From Candidatus Saccharimonadota bacterium (GTDB lineage: Bacteria; Patescibacteriota; Saccharimonadia; Saccharimonadales; Saccharimonadaceae), in the NCBI GenBank assembly GCA_016280905.1, contig JAEEHN010000011.1, positions 1 to 48,098 of the forward strand: DNA of 48,098 nucleotides, read 5' to 3'. The notes beneath the pieces are model-generated. The model did not search any database, had not been told where the DNA came from, and saw only the letters and a program-made list of their open reading frames with translations. A program made the translations under genes and the position numbers. Shown here piece by piece: positions 1 to 9,345 of this stretch (the first letter of the stretch is position 1; the number at the start of each line of letters is the position of its first letter).

Positions 1-185
1 TTCTACCCTATGTGTTCAGGTAGTAACAATATGGCATGACCCATATTATGTTTCCCCATTCGGCAATCCCCGGATCAATTCTCGTTGTCAGATCCCCGAG
101 GCTTATCGCAGACTCCTACGGCCTTCATCGGTATTGATTGTCAAGGCATCCACTATCAGTGCCCTTAATTACCTTTTTATGCATT
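1..185 (-). rRNA. 23S ribosomal RNA, 5' portion (continues off the left edge)
   Basis: Reverse complement reads ...GTGGATGCCTTGACAATCAATACCGATGAAGGCCGTAGGAGTCTGCGATAAGCCTCGGGGATC...CCGAATGGGGAAAC, the conserved 23S 5' region. The 5' boundary is approximate. Confidence 0.95.
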
Positions 186-372
186 GACTTAACTAGCAAT
201 CGATATTCGATTACTAATGTCGTCTTTAAAATCTTTATCGTTTATCCAAATTGTTAAACTAGAGAGTCTTAAAAGAATTATTTTGAAGCCACTTCAAGCG
301 ACCTCAAAAGATTCCTCGCTTTCTATTTCTTTTTGTAGAGGTCGAAAATACCGACTTGCTTAAACTCCCCCC

Positions 373-401
373 ATTATATCGCACTTGCGCCACCATGTCA
401 A
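373..401 (-). promoter_or_regulatory. sigma70-type promoter for the 23S rRNA
   Basis: Minus strand TTGACA (396-401), 17-bp spacer, TATAAT (373-378), about 190 nt upstream of the 23S 5' end. Confidence 0.85.
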
Positions 402-437
402 TACCCTTTTTTAACTTTCACTAATAATATGCAACGA

Positions 438-1388
438 CTATTTATTTTGTTTTCTAGCTTTAACTTTCATGATAAGCCACATAATGATAGATACAATTAG
501 GAGCACGATAATCACTAGTAGCCAAAGTGGACAAACTATGATAATTTTTTCAACAATTGAAGTCTCACCAAAAATTTGAACAGTCTGTTTAGCACGAAAA
601 ATGCCGATAGCTGGGAGATTGCAAGTTTCTATATGGTAACGTTCGGTTTCTGGCATAATAAGGCTAGTAGTAACATTTTCTTCGTTAGTACAGATTTCTT
701 CGTCAAAAAACAACGGCCAGACTTGTAAAATATACTTAGCATCAGTGTGAACATTCCCCTCGTTTTTGACGAGGGAAGTGGCATCAACGGTGTTCTTTAA
801 AAGAAGGGTTGGAAGCTGGTTTTCGATAATACTACCCTCTTCATGAGTTTCACCCGCAACTTCAGCATAAATAATAGAAGCAATACGAACTTTACTTTCA
901 ATATTAATATTACCAGAACCATTATCCAGTTTTGTATCATCCTGAATTGCAATTGTTGCATATTGACCACCGGCCGGAGCATTAACAGGCACAATAATAT
1001 TAAAAGGTATAGTATCCTGACTATTTGGAGCCACCGTCCCATGCTCTTTTCCTAGTACAATCCAGTCCATCATTTGGTTATATGACGATACGGTTTCAAT
1101 ATCTACAGTACCATAGTCATCATTACTGTTATCATTTCTCTTTTGACTAAAGGAACCGACAGAAACAGAATAAACGAGATCCCTGTCAGCTTCATTTGAA
1201 TTCGCTACCACAATAGCGCCCTCATATACTTCTCCTGGAACAAGAATTATTTCTTGGTTAGGTGGCGATACGGTTAGTGTTGAGCTATTTTTGTCAGCAG
1301 CTGAGACAACATTGCTTCCTAGGGATAAAACAATCCCGAGCATTGTTATGAATACTTTAATTTTATTCTTTTTCATCTTCTTCCTCAT
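438..1388 (-). CDS. Secreted, C-terminally membrane-anchored protein, DUF916/WxL-interacting-protein-like
   Basis: Signal peptide, 'LTVSPPNQEIILVPGEVYEGAIVVANSNEADRDLVYSVSV...' Ig-like fold, C-terminal TM helix. True start may be 1376. Confidence 0.65.
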   Translation of the reverse strand: MRKKMKKNKIKVFITMLGIVLSLGSNVVSAADKNSSTLTVSPPNQEIILVPGEVYEGAIVVANSNEADRDLVYSVSVGSFSQKRNDNSNDDYGTVDIETVSSYNQMMDWIVLGKEHGTVAPNSQDTIPFNIIVPVNAPAGGQYATIAIQDDTKLDNGSGNINIESKVRIASIIYAEVAGETHEEGSIIENQLPTLLLKNTVDATSLVKNEGNVHTDAKYILQVWPLFFDEEICTNEENVTTSLIMPETERYHIETCNLPAIGIFRAKQTVQIFGETSIVEKIIIVCPLWLLVIIVLLIVSIIMWLIMKVKARKQNK

Positions 1389-1956
1389 TATTGTTGATTA
1401 TACTACAAACGAAATTTTTACTAGTATATAATTCTTTCGTTTTGCCTATAGAATTATTTGCTACATTAACAACCTCTTCGGGGCTCAAGAAGAAAACAAC
1501 ACCATTTATCGCATTAATATTAGAAAACTTAGTGTAAAAATTAATTTTAAACTTATTTTCAACTACCATAAAAATTGGTCCTAAAGTTGATAGATTAAGC
1601 TTATGCTCACCCATATAATTATTGTACTTTGCATGTAAAACAGCATCTACATGTTGAGCGTCTTCTTCGGAAGAAAGAATATTGTTATAAGAGTAAGATA
1701 TTTTATCTGGTTCATCTTGTCTGTATGTAATTTTTATTTCATGCTTGCTATTTACTGAGTCAGAATATCCAAAGAAGGAATTTATTGGATTAGAACTAAG
1801 ACATTGTAAGACCTCAATAGAATATACTTGCTTAGATTCAGTATATGTTTCTTCACCGATAAAGAACAAACATGAAACAAATGCAATAATTGTTATAAAA
1901 AAACAAACAATAACACTATTTTTATGTTTTTGCCAATTGCTTTTAGAATCTGACAT
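1363..1956 (-). CDS. Signal-anchored extracellular protein of unknown function
   Basis: 197-aa ORF with N-terminal TM; overlaps the next gene by 26 nt, so likely operonic. Confidence 0.6.
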   Translation of the reverse strand: MSDSKSNWQKHKNSVIVCFFITIIAFVSCLFFIGEETYTESKQVYSIEVLQCLSSNPINSFFGYSDSVNSKHEIKITYRQDEPDKISYSYNNILSSEEDAQHVDAVLHAKYNNYMGEHKLNLSTLGPIFMVVENKFKINFYTKFSNINAINGVVFFLSPEEVVNVANNSIGKTKELYTSKNFVCSIINNNEEEDEKE

Positions 1957-2086
1957 CTTTTCTCCCGCTTTATATTATTAATGACTAAGTCTTCAATTAG
2001 ATGTCTATCTAAATTGACCCATAGCTTGTTTTATGATGAATATGGCTCCTTAAAAGGAGCCACACCCAAGTTGATTGCAGACCAGA

Positions 2087-2647
2087 CTAACTAGCTGGAT
2101 GAGCAAGTGTGTAAGTTACCTGACCAGTATAAGTAGCAGCTGGTTGAGTCGCGCTAATAAATACTTGATAAGTAGTAGTAAGGGTAGCATCGGCTGCAGC
2201 GCCAGAACCGGTAGCAACATCTGTTGCACTAGAAGGAACAGCGGCAAAGCTAGTGAAGCCAGTAGCACCAGTACCAGTTACTTTCATAGCCCAATTAGAC
2301 GTACCACCAGACGTAGCTATGCCAGTAGCAATATCAGTACCAGAACCACTTGCGTTCATTGCGGTTTTATTAGACGCATCGCTACCTGAACCAACAGCCG
2401 TGACATGCCAACCAGCAGCATCGTTACAAGCAATAGTCATTTGTGTTGAACCGAGATCGCTCTTCAATTGACCGTTTGTCATCGTTGCTGAATAGGTATT
2501 AGCTGCATTGGTTGTAGTAATCGTACAAGCTGAGTTAATTGTAACTTCTATGGTATCAGTTACGGTTGTACCCGTAGCCGCAAACACCCCAGCCACCGGC
2601 ACTGCCGCCAAGGCTACGGATATACCTGTAATTGCTATTTTTTTCAT
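2087..2647 (-). CDS. Secreted Thr/Ala-rich surface protein (WxL-like beta-sandwich style)
   Basis: Signal peptide MKKIAITGISVALAAVPVAGVFA, then '...TTYQVFISATQPAATYTGQVTYTLAHPAS'. Confidence 0.65.
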   Translation of the reverse strand: MKKIAITGISVALAAVPVAGVFAATGTTVTDTIEVTINSACTITTTNAANTYSATMTNGQLKSDLGSTQMTIACNDAAGWHVTAVGSGSDASNKTAMNASGSGTDIATGIATSGGTSNWAMKVTGTGATGFTSFAAVPSSATDVATGSGAAADATLTTTYQVFISATQPAATYTGQVTYTLAHPAS

Positions 2648-2786
2648 TTTTTACTCTTTCTTCTCCGCCTTATCAGCAGAACCATTTTATATTTTATTAT
2701 GTTAAATATGACCTCTAACATCTTCTATGTTAGCACAAGCATAATAATATTGTCAAGTGTTTTTTTAAATTTTTTAACAAATTACC

Positions 2787-3287
2787 TTATTTTAATTGTA
2801 GGCATTCGTCCATCCACTCTTGAAACACCCCATAATCATTATACACCTCAGCGTCCTCAGCATTATCCGCACGAAGCCACGCTACTACTTTTCCCTTTGA
2901 AATAATCGCCACTGATGGATAATATTTTACAAAATTATATAAAGACGACTGTTTTACTTCTGAAAACATCATCTTATAAAGCCATACTCCTTTTTCTTCG
3001 GCATAACTATCCGTATACCCTTCTAGTTTATCCGCCATCGTGCAACCGTCCTGGTCTATGAAAACTATAAAAGATTTTTTTTCCTTAACCAAAGTTTCAT
3101 ACGAAGAAACATTTAATTCTGCCAATTTACCACAATTTTCCTCACAAATATATTCCGCATCTAGTATCACCTTTGAATCATCGAACCACCCACTCGTCGC
3201 CCCCACAAATAAAACCCCGCCAATCAGCACTATCACTAGCGTGATTACTAAAACTCCAACTCTTTTATTTTGTTGCTTACTAGTCAT
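2787..3287 (-). CDS. Membrane-anchored thioredoxin-fold-like protein
   Basis: N-terminal TM; 'SFIVFIDQDGCTMADKLEGYTDSYAEEKGVWLYKMMFSE' resembles thioredoxin-like proteins. Confidence 0.55.
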   Translation of the reverse strand: MTSKQQNKRVGVLVITLVIVLIGGVLFVGATSGWFDDSKVILDAEYICEENCGKLAELNVSSYETLVKEKKSFIVFIDQDGCTMADKLEGYTDSYAEEKGVWLYKMMFSEVKQSSLYNFVKYYPSVAIISKGKVVAWLRADNAEDAEVYNDYGVFQEWMDECLQLK

Positions 3288-3985
3288 CAGTCAATCTCGG
3301 TTAAAATATCAAAATCAATTTCATGATAAGGCACTTTATAAAAATCATAAACCACCCCACCATCTTCTAATTCACGCTTCACTTTTACATCATTCTCACC
3401 CTCATAGTACCAATACCCACCCACATCATAAATTTTTGATTCGTCCCAACCAAGTGCCACTAACATATCTTTCATCATTCCTGAATATCCACCACCGCCA
3501 CACATCAAAAATATCACCTTGTCTTTAGGAAACAATGCCTCCAGAACATCCATAGATTCTCTATAATTTGCCACATATTTTCCATTTTTATTCGTAAACA
3601 AAGTCTCGCCCGCGTAAGTATCCCCTACAGCTTCTGGCAACTCCGTCACATTCACAAGATATGGCAAAGGCACTACTTCAAATCCGTTTACAAAACCACT
3701 CAGATACGAATCACCCCCGATCGCTTCATAATTTCCTAAATCTTTCAACATTCTCACATCCCGATATACCACGTCCGATCGATTAAGATATTGGTCAATG
3801 GTTGATTCGTTAATATTTTTATCAATTCCAAGTTGCCCTCTTTCACCCTCTGACAATTCAGGCGCTGGCAGACTAGTTAAACTATTATTAGGGAACGCAT
3901 ATCTCCCCAACAAAAACGCCCCTACTACCAAAACCACAGCTCCAATCGACGCACTCCAAATATATTTTTTCATATTTTGCTCCAC
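3287..3985 (-). CDS. Membrane-anchored rhodanese-like domain protein
   Basis: 'VIFLMCGGGGYSGMMKDMLVALGWDESKIYDVGGYWYY' resembles the rhodanese active-site loop and C-terminal motif. Confidence 0.65.
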   Translation of the reverse strand: MEQNMKKYIWSASIGAVVLVVGAFLLGRYAFPNNSLTSLPAPELSEGERGQLGIDKNINESTIDQYLNRSDVVYRDVRMLKDLGNYEAIGGDSYLSGFVNGFEVVPLPYLVNVTELPEAVGDTYAGETLFTNKNGKYVANYRESMDVLEALFPKDKVIFLMCGGGGYSGMMKDMLVALGWDESKIYDVGGYWYYEGENDVKVKRELEDGGVVYDFYKVPYHEIDFDILTEID

Positions 3986-3999
3986 TTACTTATTTGTAA

Positions 4000-4734
4000 T
4001 TATACACCAATTGCCGGCTCATTTGGACAATTTGAAAGTACTTTCAAGATCGCCTCTTTCTCCGCCTCTGTCACCCAAAGCGAATATTTATATTTTACCG
4101 ACACTTGCCTCGCCACATATTGACACCGAAATTTTTTATTAGCCGGCAACCATGTCGCCGCATCTCCATCTGACTTCTGATTATTCGCTAATCCATCTAC
4201 TGCCAACAAATTTAAAGGATCCGTCGCAATTTTATTACGCACTTCATAGTCCATATATTGTGCTCCTTTCTGCCAAGCATCCGAAAGTGCCACTACATGA
4301 TCGATTTGAAGTTTTGACACTTCGGTCTTATCCTTAAATATCATATGCTCACCTGTATATGGCTCATCAAATTCTCCTGCCAACACTACGCACCCATCCA
4401 ACACCGCCGTTTCGCCAAATTCCCGCTTCAAAATTCGTTGTCTTAAGGAACATCCTTCCGCTGTCGGCCATCCCGAATAAAATTCTTCTCTAGAATACCC
4501 AATCTTCGGTGCTCGTCCTTTAACTTTTAATTCCTCCAAAACTTCACTCGCCAACCTCGCTGTTCCATCGCTTTCCGTTATTGCTTCCGCTGCATAATTC
4601 AACCCTGCTTCCGCCCCCGTATTTTCTACCCTAGTAAAAACCTCCTCATAACTTTCTGGATTTATCACCAACCACAAAACCACTCCCAAAAGCGCCATCA
4701 CAACGACTGACAATCTTCGAACCCTCAATCGCAC
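4000..4734 (-). CDS. Secreted/anchored HNH-family nuclease (DUF1524-like)
   Basis: N-terminal TM; 'LQIDHVVALSDAWQKGAQ...DPLNLLAVDGLANNQKSDGDAATWLPANKKFRCQYV' is the DUF1524 HNH pattern. Confidence 0.8.
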   Translation of the reverse strand: MRLRVRRLSVVVMALLGVVLWLVINPESYEEVFTRVENTGAEAGLNYAAEAITESDGTARLASEVLEELKVKGRAPKIGYSREEFYSGWPTAEGCSLRQRILKREFGETAVLDGCVVLAGEFDEPYTGEHMIFKDKTEVSKLQIDHVVALSDAWQKGAQYMDYEVRNKIATDPLNLLAVDGLANNQKSDGDAATWLPANKKFRCQYVARQVSVKYKYSLWVTEAEKEAILKVLSNCPNEPAIGV

Positions 4735-5708
4735 TATATACCCTCAACTATTACATGCGAATTTATTATATTTTGCAATTTTTCACTACGTATTATATTA
4801 TTATTATATTTTTCTACATCCAAGTTATATTGGTTAATTAAACCGTCAATTTCGTCATAAAAACTTTTTAGCTCAGCCTGATTGGCCAATATCTCATTTC
4901 TTTTTATATTAAACTCATCTTGACTACTAAAACACCCTATCTGATTCGCACAACTATTAAACTCATAAATTTTGTTATTTAGTTGTTCTGTGCGTATCTT
5001 ATATTTTGCACTTTTTATATCAATCTGGCTTTTTAGTTCTTTCATTGCTACTTTCAAGGCCTTAAACTCTGCCTCTAACCTCCGAAATACTCCAATATAG
5101 CTTTCATAAAAATCTACAATCCTATCTTGATCCTTGAAAATCTCTGCGTAATGTTTTTCTAATTCTTCTGGCAATTTTTTAATTTCGGTCCCGATTCGCA
5201 CATAAAGTTCTTCTATTCTTTCATCATCGCTATAAATTTCAATTTCCTTTTTTAAAGCTTCCTGATTGGTTTTATAAACCCCTTCTAGTAACACCCTTAG
5301 ATTATTTTTTTCTATCTTTGACGTTCTTTCATAAACCGCATGAAGTAATTCGTGAGCCGTCGCTAATTCTGTAATCCCTTTTAATTCATTACTATCAATA
5401 GAATAGACATAAATTCTCTGCCCTTTATAACAACCCAATATCGCCTCTTCTTCATTATACGACAAACAGTTAGCATTAAAATCTACTTCGTCGTTAAATT
5501 CTGGCCACGAAGCATTAAAAATTAATTCACCTTTTTCCGTTAAACTCAACTTTTCTCGAACTCTCAACATTTCCAACGAAGGCGAATAAAACCATCCCCT
5601 TACAAAATCTGAAATCATTTGATGATTAATGATTGCCACAACAATCACGACCATCAAAAACACTCCTAAAAATTTTTTAAACAAACCCGACTTCTTATTT
5701 ACTTTCAC
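4734..5708 (-). CDS. Membrane-anchored putative metallopeptidase with coiled coil
   Basis: N-terminal TM; zinc motif ATAHELLHAVYE; long helical C-terminus. Confidence 0.55.
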   Translation of the reverse strand: MKVNKKSGLFKKFLGVFLMVVIVVAIINHQMISDFVRGWFYSPSLEMLRVREKLSLTEKGELIFNASWPEFNDEVDFNANCLSYNEEEAILGCYKGQRIYVYSIDSNELKGITELATAHELLHAVYERTSKIEKNNLRVLLEGVYKTNQEALKKEIEIYSDDERIEELYVRIGTEIKKLPEELEKHYAEIFKDQDRIVDFYESYIGVFRRLEAEFKALKVAMKELKSQIDIKSAKYKIRTEQLNNKIYEFNSCANQIGCFSSQDEFNIKRNEILANQAELKSFYDEIDGLINQYNLDVEKYNNNIIRSEKLQNIINSHVIVEGI

Positions 5709-5712
5709 CCTT

Positions 5713-6231
5713 TTAGTTTAGCACGGCAATCATTATATTTAAATACGCCGCAAATGTACACCATAAAATATATGGTAATAAACACCAAGCCGCTGCTTTT
5801 CGATTCTTAAATGCCATAATAATCAGTGCCAAAATCATCCCCCACATCACAATCAACCAACCAAACGCAAAAAATCTCAATTCCCATTTGAAAAATAACA
5901 ATGTCCACATAAAGTTAAAGAAAAGTTGTACAAAATATACAATTAGTTCCGCTTTTCTTAAATTCTTTTCTTTTTTTGCTCTTGGTTTTAACTGATAAAT
6001 CAAATACGATGCTACGCCCATTAATATATATAGTATTGTCCACGCTACCGGAAATAACCATGCTGGTGGTGCTAAAGGTGGTTGGTTTAATTTGCCAAAC
6101 GACATCATTGCATCACCAGTCAAGGCTGAAGATATTAAACCTATCACTAGCGGGAAAACAATGAATCCCACCGCAATAAAAAAACTTTTTATCTTTACTG
6201 AAAGCTTATTCTTTTTTATCATTACAATCAT
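5713..6231 (-). CDS. TspO/MBR family protein
   Basis: Five hydrophobic segments; 'LNQPPLAPPAWLFPVAWTILYILMGVASYLI' and 'NFMWTLLFFKW' signatures. Confidence 0.9.
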   Translation of the reverse strand: MIVMIKKNKLSVKIKSFFIAVGFIVFPLVIGLISSALTGDAMMSFGKLNQPPLAPPAWLFPVAWTILYILMGVASYLIYQLKPRAKKEKNLRKAELIVYFVQLFFNFMWTLLFFKWELRFFAFGWLIVMWGMILALIIMAFKNRKAAAWCLLPYILWCTFAAYLNIMIAVLN

Positions 6232-6254
6232 CCTTTTTCATTAAAATACTACTT

Positions 6255-6355
6255 AAATTATACACAAAAATATGATTTAATTAAATCCACAATGACAGAT
6301 ACCACAGATTGGTTATGAATTTAAAAATCAAAATCTCGTATTTCTAAACCAACCT
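6255..6355 (+). repeat. Cassette-boundary module copy 1 (divergent promoter + mini-ORF MNLKIKISYF* + hairpin)
   Basis: ...AGATTGGTTATGAATTTAAAAATCAAAATCTCGTATTTCTAAACCAACCT; mini-ORF 6315-6347. Confidence 0.85.
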
Positions 6356-6479
6356 TTTTACTCCTTCTCATTTTCTACAAAAATCCGTTTATCAAAATCA
6401 AAATAGAAAAACACAAACATCGTTTTACATTGATTTGGCATATTATAAGAAGCTCGCCAAACAGTAATGGTTTTTTATA

Positions 6480-6815
6480 TTATCTGATAACAGTATGTTT
6501 AAAAAATCTTTCCTGAAACTCGATTAGAGCATCGATTGCATCATTACTATATTGCTTCCCGTCCGGAACGATAACCAATTTGTCATCATTATCGTCCACC
6601 CTATGGATAACAGCAATACACTTCCCATCAAATTTTTCGACCGGCTCAAAAACGCCCAGCACGTAACAATCCAGTTCCTCGCCATCACCGCTAATCGTAT
6701 TCGGAACATACCCATAGTTAACTGGATAAATAAATCCATGCTTCGGGTGTTTAGATCCAAAAGGCCGGTCAATCATAACATTAACTCTTTTTCCAATATA
6801 ATCTTTACTTTCCAT
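6480..6815 (-). CDS. Inorganic pyrophosphatase-like protein (short)
   Basis: 'HPKHGFIYPVNYGYVPNTISGDGEELDCYVLG' is the class I PPase signature. Confidence 0.85.
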   Translation of the reverse strand: MESKDYIGKRVNVMIDRPFGSKHPKHGFIYPVNYGYVPNTISGDGEELDCYVLGVFEPVEKFDGKCIAVIHRVDDNDDKLVIVPDGKQYSNDAIDALIEFQERFFKHTVIR

Positions 6816-6920
6816 GCTTTAAATTATAGCCCAAAACACGATATAATTGTATCCATATTAACAGATAGAAAGGTTGGTTATGAATTTAAAAAATCAGAAT
6901 TCTAAATCCTTAAACCAACC
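6816..6920 (+). repeat. Cassette-boundary module copy 2 (mini-ORF frameshifted by one A)
   Basis: AAAGGTTGGTTATGAATTTAAAAAATCAGAATTCTAAATCCTTAAACCAACC; one A fewer restores MNLKIRILNP*. Confidence 0.85.
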
Positions 6921-6930
6921 CATCCAGTTA

Positions 6931-7470
6931 CTATTGTAAATCTATCCAGTATCTTAAATACTTAAATCCGTCGTGTTCGCAACTGTTTTCATAAATTCCA
7001 CCATTTTTTTTAATAACTCTAGCCGACGGGATATTAAAATCTTTACAAGTAATCAAAAGTTTTTTTATTTTTTTATTATTTCTCTTAAATTCTAGAAGTC
7101 CCAGTCGCAACATCTCGTTAGCATACCCGCATCCTCTCATTTTTGGCCTTATACTATACCCAATTAATCCGCCATGCGCCATGAGAGCCGGAACCTCTTC
7201 CCATCTCAAACATATTGCACCGACGATATCGCCCGCATCATTCTCAACCAAACAAAAAGTTTGTGTGGAATACCCAGCTGGCAAATTCTCCTTATGTTTG
7301 TTTCTCTCTAAATCCGCCAACCATTCTTTAAAATCCATTTTGTCTAATTTCTCAAAACTTCTAACACCCTCAAATGTGTCTATCCCCGGAATTGGTTCGC
7401 TATTCACATACTCATCATAAATTTCTAATATCACCTTTTCGTCGTCAATTCCTGGTTCTCTAATTATCAT
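6931..7470 (-). CDS. GNAT family N-acetyltransferase
   Basis: 'GLIGYSIRPKMRGCGYANEMLRLGLLEFKRNNKKIKKLLITCKDFNIPSARVIKKNGGIYE'. Confidence 0.9.
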   Translation of the reverse strand: MIIREPGIDDEKVILEIYDEYVNSEPIPGIDTFEGVRSFEKLDKMDFKEWLADLERNKHKENLPAGYSTQTFCLVENDAGDIVGAICLRWEEVPALMAHGGLIGYSIRPKMRGCGYANEMLRLGLLEFKRNNKKIKKLLITCKDFNIPSARVIKKNGGIYENSCEHDGFKYLRYWIDLQ

Positions 7471-7574
7471 ACAAATATCATAACATAAAATAAGTTATAA
7501 TTATCCTCATAATAGCAGATGCACAGGTTGGTTATGAATTTAAAGATAGGAATCTTGAATTTTTAAACCAACCT
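7471..7574 (+). repeat. Cassette-boundary module copy 3 (mini-ORF MNLKIGILNF*)
   Basis: AGGTTGGTTATGAATTTAAAGATAGGAATCTTGAATTTTTAAACCAACCT; mini-ORF 7534-7566. Confidence 0.9.
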
Positions 7575-7579
7575 ATTTT

Positions 7580-7993
7580 TTATTTTATTTTATTCAAATC
7601 ACCGTGCACGAACACTGGACCAAACCCCATTATTTCGTCATACATTGGTCCAGGAAAAACATCATTTTCAATAAAAATCTTCTTCCGTTCACGATGCGCA
7701 ATATATAATTCTATCAAAGCCGCACCACCAACATAACCTGAAATATTATGTTTATCATAATTCAATAAATAAAAAGCATCACACCATTTACCAACCCTCT
7801 CTTCGCTATCTTCAAAAAGCTTCCTAATCAACTTTACATGAGCTTCATCGCTTTCAGCCCAAGTCCTTTCCTCTAGCTCCGGGTCCTCAACGGTAGACGG
7901 CAACATTACTTCATGCCCAAGTCTTTCAAGTTTTTCTTTAATGTCTGGCAACTTATCCCAAAAACTACTCGATGCCGCTAAAAAAATCTTCAT
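7580..7993 (-). CDS. Nucleoside 2-deoxyribosyltransferase-like protein
   Basis: 'MKIFLAASSSFW...KWCDAFYLLNYDKHNISGYVGGAALIELYIAHRERKKIFIEND'. Start moved to the ATG at 7993, preceded by TATAAT-AAAGGT. Confidence 0.7.
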   Translation of the reverse strand: MKIFLAASSSFWDKLPDIKEKLERLGHEVMLPSTVEDPELEERTWAESDEAHVKLIRKLFEDSEERVGKWCDAFYLLNYDKHNISGYVGGAALIELYIAHRERKKIFIENDVFPGPMYDEIMGFGPVFVHGDLNKIK

Positions 7994-8098
7994 ACCTTTA
8001 TTATACACCAAAATATGTTATAATAATACCAACAATAACAGGTTATACAGGTTGGTTATGAATTTAAAGATCGGTATCTTGAATTTCTGAACCAACCT
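7994..8098 (+). repeat. Cassette-boundary module copy 4 (mini-ORF MNLKIGILNF*)
   Basis: AGGTTGGTTATGAATTTAAAGATCGGTATCTTGAATTTCTGAACCAACCT; mini-ORF 8058-8090. Confidence 0.9.
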
Positions 8099-8100
8099 GT

Positions 8101-8664
8101 TTAAATATTGTTTACTATATCCACTACTTCTGGTAATTCTTCTAAACCGCTTTTTTTACCCATGTGACCAATCCCGGAAATAAGACAGTCTTTCGCACCG
8201 ATAATAGTCGGGTATTTCTTCAGAATGTCAAACGGAACAATGTGGTCATCGTCACTATAAATCGAATATGCTTTTCCGATTAGCTCAGGAAGTTTCGCTA
8301 ATTCTTCGTCAGTTAAACGAAGCGGAGCAATTACATTGTTCAAATCGTCACGACCTTCGTTTATAAATGGCTCACCAAAACCGGCTAAACTCACATACCC
8401 ACGAATAGCAATATTGTTCTTACATAAATATTTAAGGGACATAATGTTACCAATCGAATGAGCAATTATAATCGTATTATCATTCAAACCGGTCTTATAT
8501 TGGTCAAAAACAGCAAAATAACTATCTATTGTGATATCGGTTTGTGTTGGGAATTGCGGTATTACAACCTCATGGCCATTTTGTTCAAAAGTTTCTTTAA
8601 AATAATTAAAGATTTTTGGCGTTCCATTGTATCCATGAACTAGAAAGATTGTTGGTTTACTCAT
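8101..8664 (-). CDS. RBBP9/YdeN-like alpha/beta hydrolase
   Basis: 'IFLVHGYNGTPKIFNYF...TIIIAHSIGN...YSDDDHIVPF...GIGHMG' gives nucleophile, Asp and His motifs. Confidence 0.85.
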   Translation of the reverse strand: MSKPTIFLVHGYNGTPKIFNYFKETFEQNGHEVVIPQFPTQTDITIDSYFAVFDQYKTGLNDNTIIIAHSIGNIMSLKYLCKNNIAIRGYVSLAGFGEPFINEGRDDLNNVIAPLRLTDEELAKLPELIGKAYSIYSDDDHIVPFDILKKYPTIIGAKDCLISGIGHMGKKSGLEELPEVVDIVNNI

Positions 8665-8770
8665 ATCTTAAATTATACATCAAAATATGTTATAATTATA
8701 CCCATAATAACAGATATCACAGGTTGGTTATGAACTTAAAGATAGGGATCTTGTATTTCTAAACCAACCT
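8665..8770 (+). repeat. Cassette-boundary module copy 5 (mini-ORF MNLKIGILYF*)
   Basis: AGGTTGGTTATGAACTTAAAGATAGGGATCTTGTATTTCTAAACCAACCT; mini-ORF 8730-8762. Confidence 0.9.
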
Positions 8771-8790
8771 TTTTTCGTAGAAATTTTTAA

Positions 8791-9345
8791 TCAGATTTCA
8801 ATTATTTTATAACCGGAGACGTATTCAATTCGTGTCCCATTGTAATCCCGAACCATATTTTCTTCAGTCGGATACGTGTGGCCATGTAGCAAAACCTTAG
8901 GATGACATCTATCTATATAACTTTTCAAGCCATCAAATCCTTGGTGGGCAATTTCATCCTCATCATTTATTCCGCGAGGAGGACAGTGCGATACAAATAT
9001 GTCAACAGGCGGGAAAATCGCAAACATCCTATCTGCCTCTTCTTGCGTATACATAATAGCTTGTGGATTCTCTTTGTATCTCACACAGCCCTGGAAGCCG
9101 CCAAAAGAATATCCGCCAAAATTCCAAGTATGCATATGTAGATTCAGCATACCAATTTCGTTCATATATTCGCCCGCATCGTGATTGCCATAAACACCAA
9201 TTTTTGGAATATTAGTTTTCGCTAAAGACAAAAGCATTGTGCGCTCGAAATCCCCCAAAGAAATAATCAAATCCACCTTTTCATTTTCTGCCAATTGTGA
9301 TAAATCGATATTTGGATTCCTATCCGCTATTACAAGACACTTCAT
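8791..9345 (-). CDS. Calcineurin-like metallophosphoesterase
   Basis: 'SLGDFE...VYGNHD...VSHCPPRG...LLHGHTY'. Confidence 0.9.
   Translation of the reverse strand: MKCLVIADRNPNIDLSQLAENEKVDLIISLGDFERTMLLSLAKTNIPKIGVYGNHDAGEYMNEIGMLNLHMHTWNFGGYSFGGFQGCVRYKENPQAIMYTQEEADRMFAIFPPVDIFVSHCPPRGINDEDEIAHQGFDGLKSYIDRCHPKVLLHGHTYPTEENMVRDYNGTRIEYVSGYKIIEI

Noticed and set aside
843-1055. Small plus-strand ORFs antisense to minus-strand genes (e.g. 843-1055, 2075-2389, 22579-23082, 23951-24385, 30594-30887)
   Set aside because: Low-complexity translations that lie wholly antisense to well-supported genes; typical six-frame noise.
2045-2065. GGCTCC/GGAGCC hairpin as a strong terminator
   Set aside because: Stem is short and the following minus-strand tract is not U-rich; too weak to list.
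4000-4734. DUF1524 protein as part of a GmrSD-type restriction system
   Set aside because: It has an N-terminal membrane anchor, no DUF262 partner, and sits among secreted proteins.
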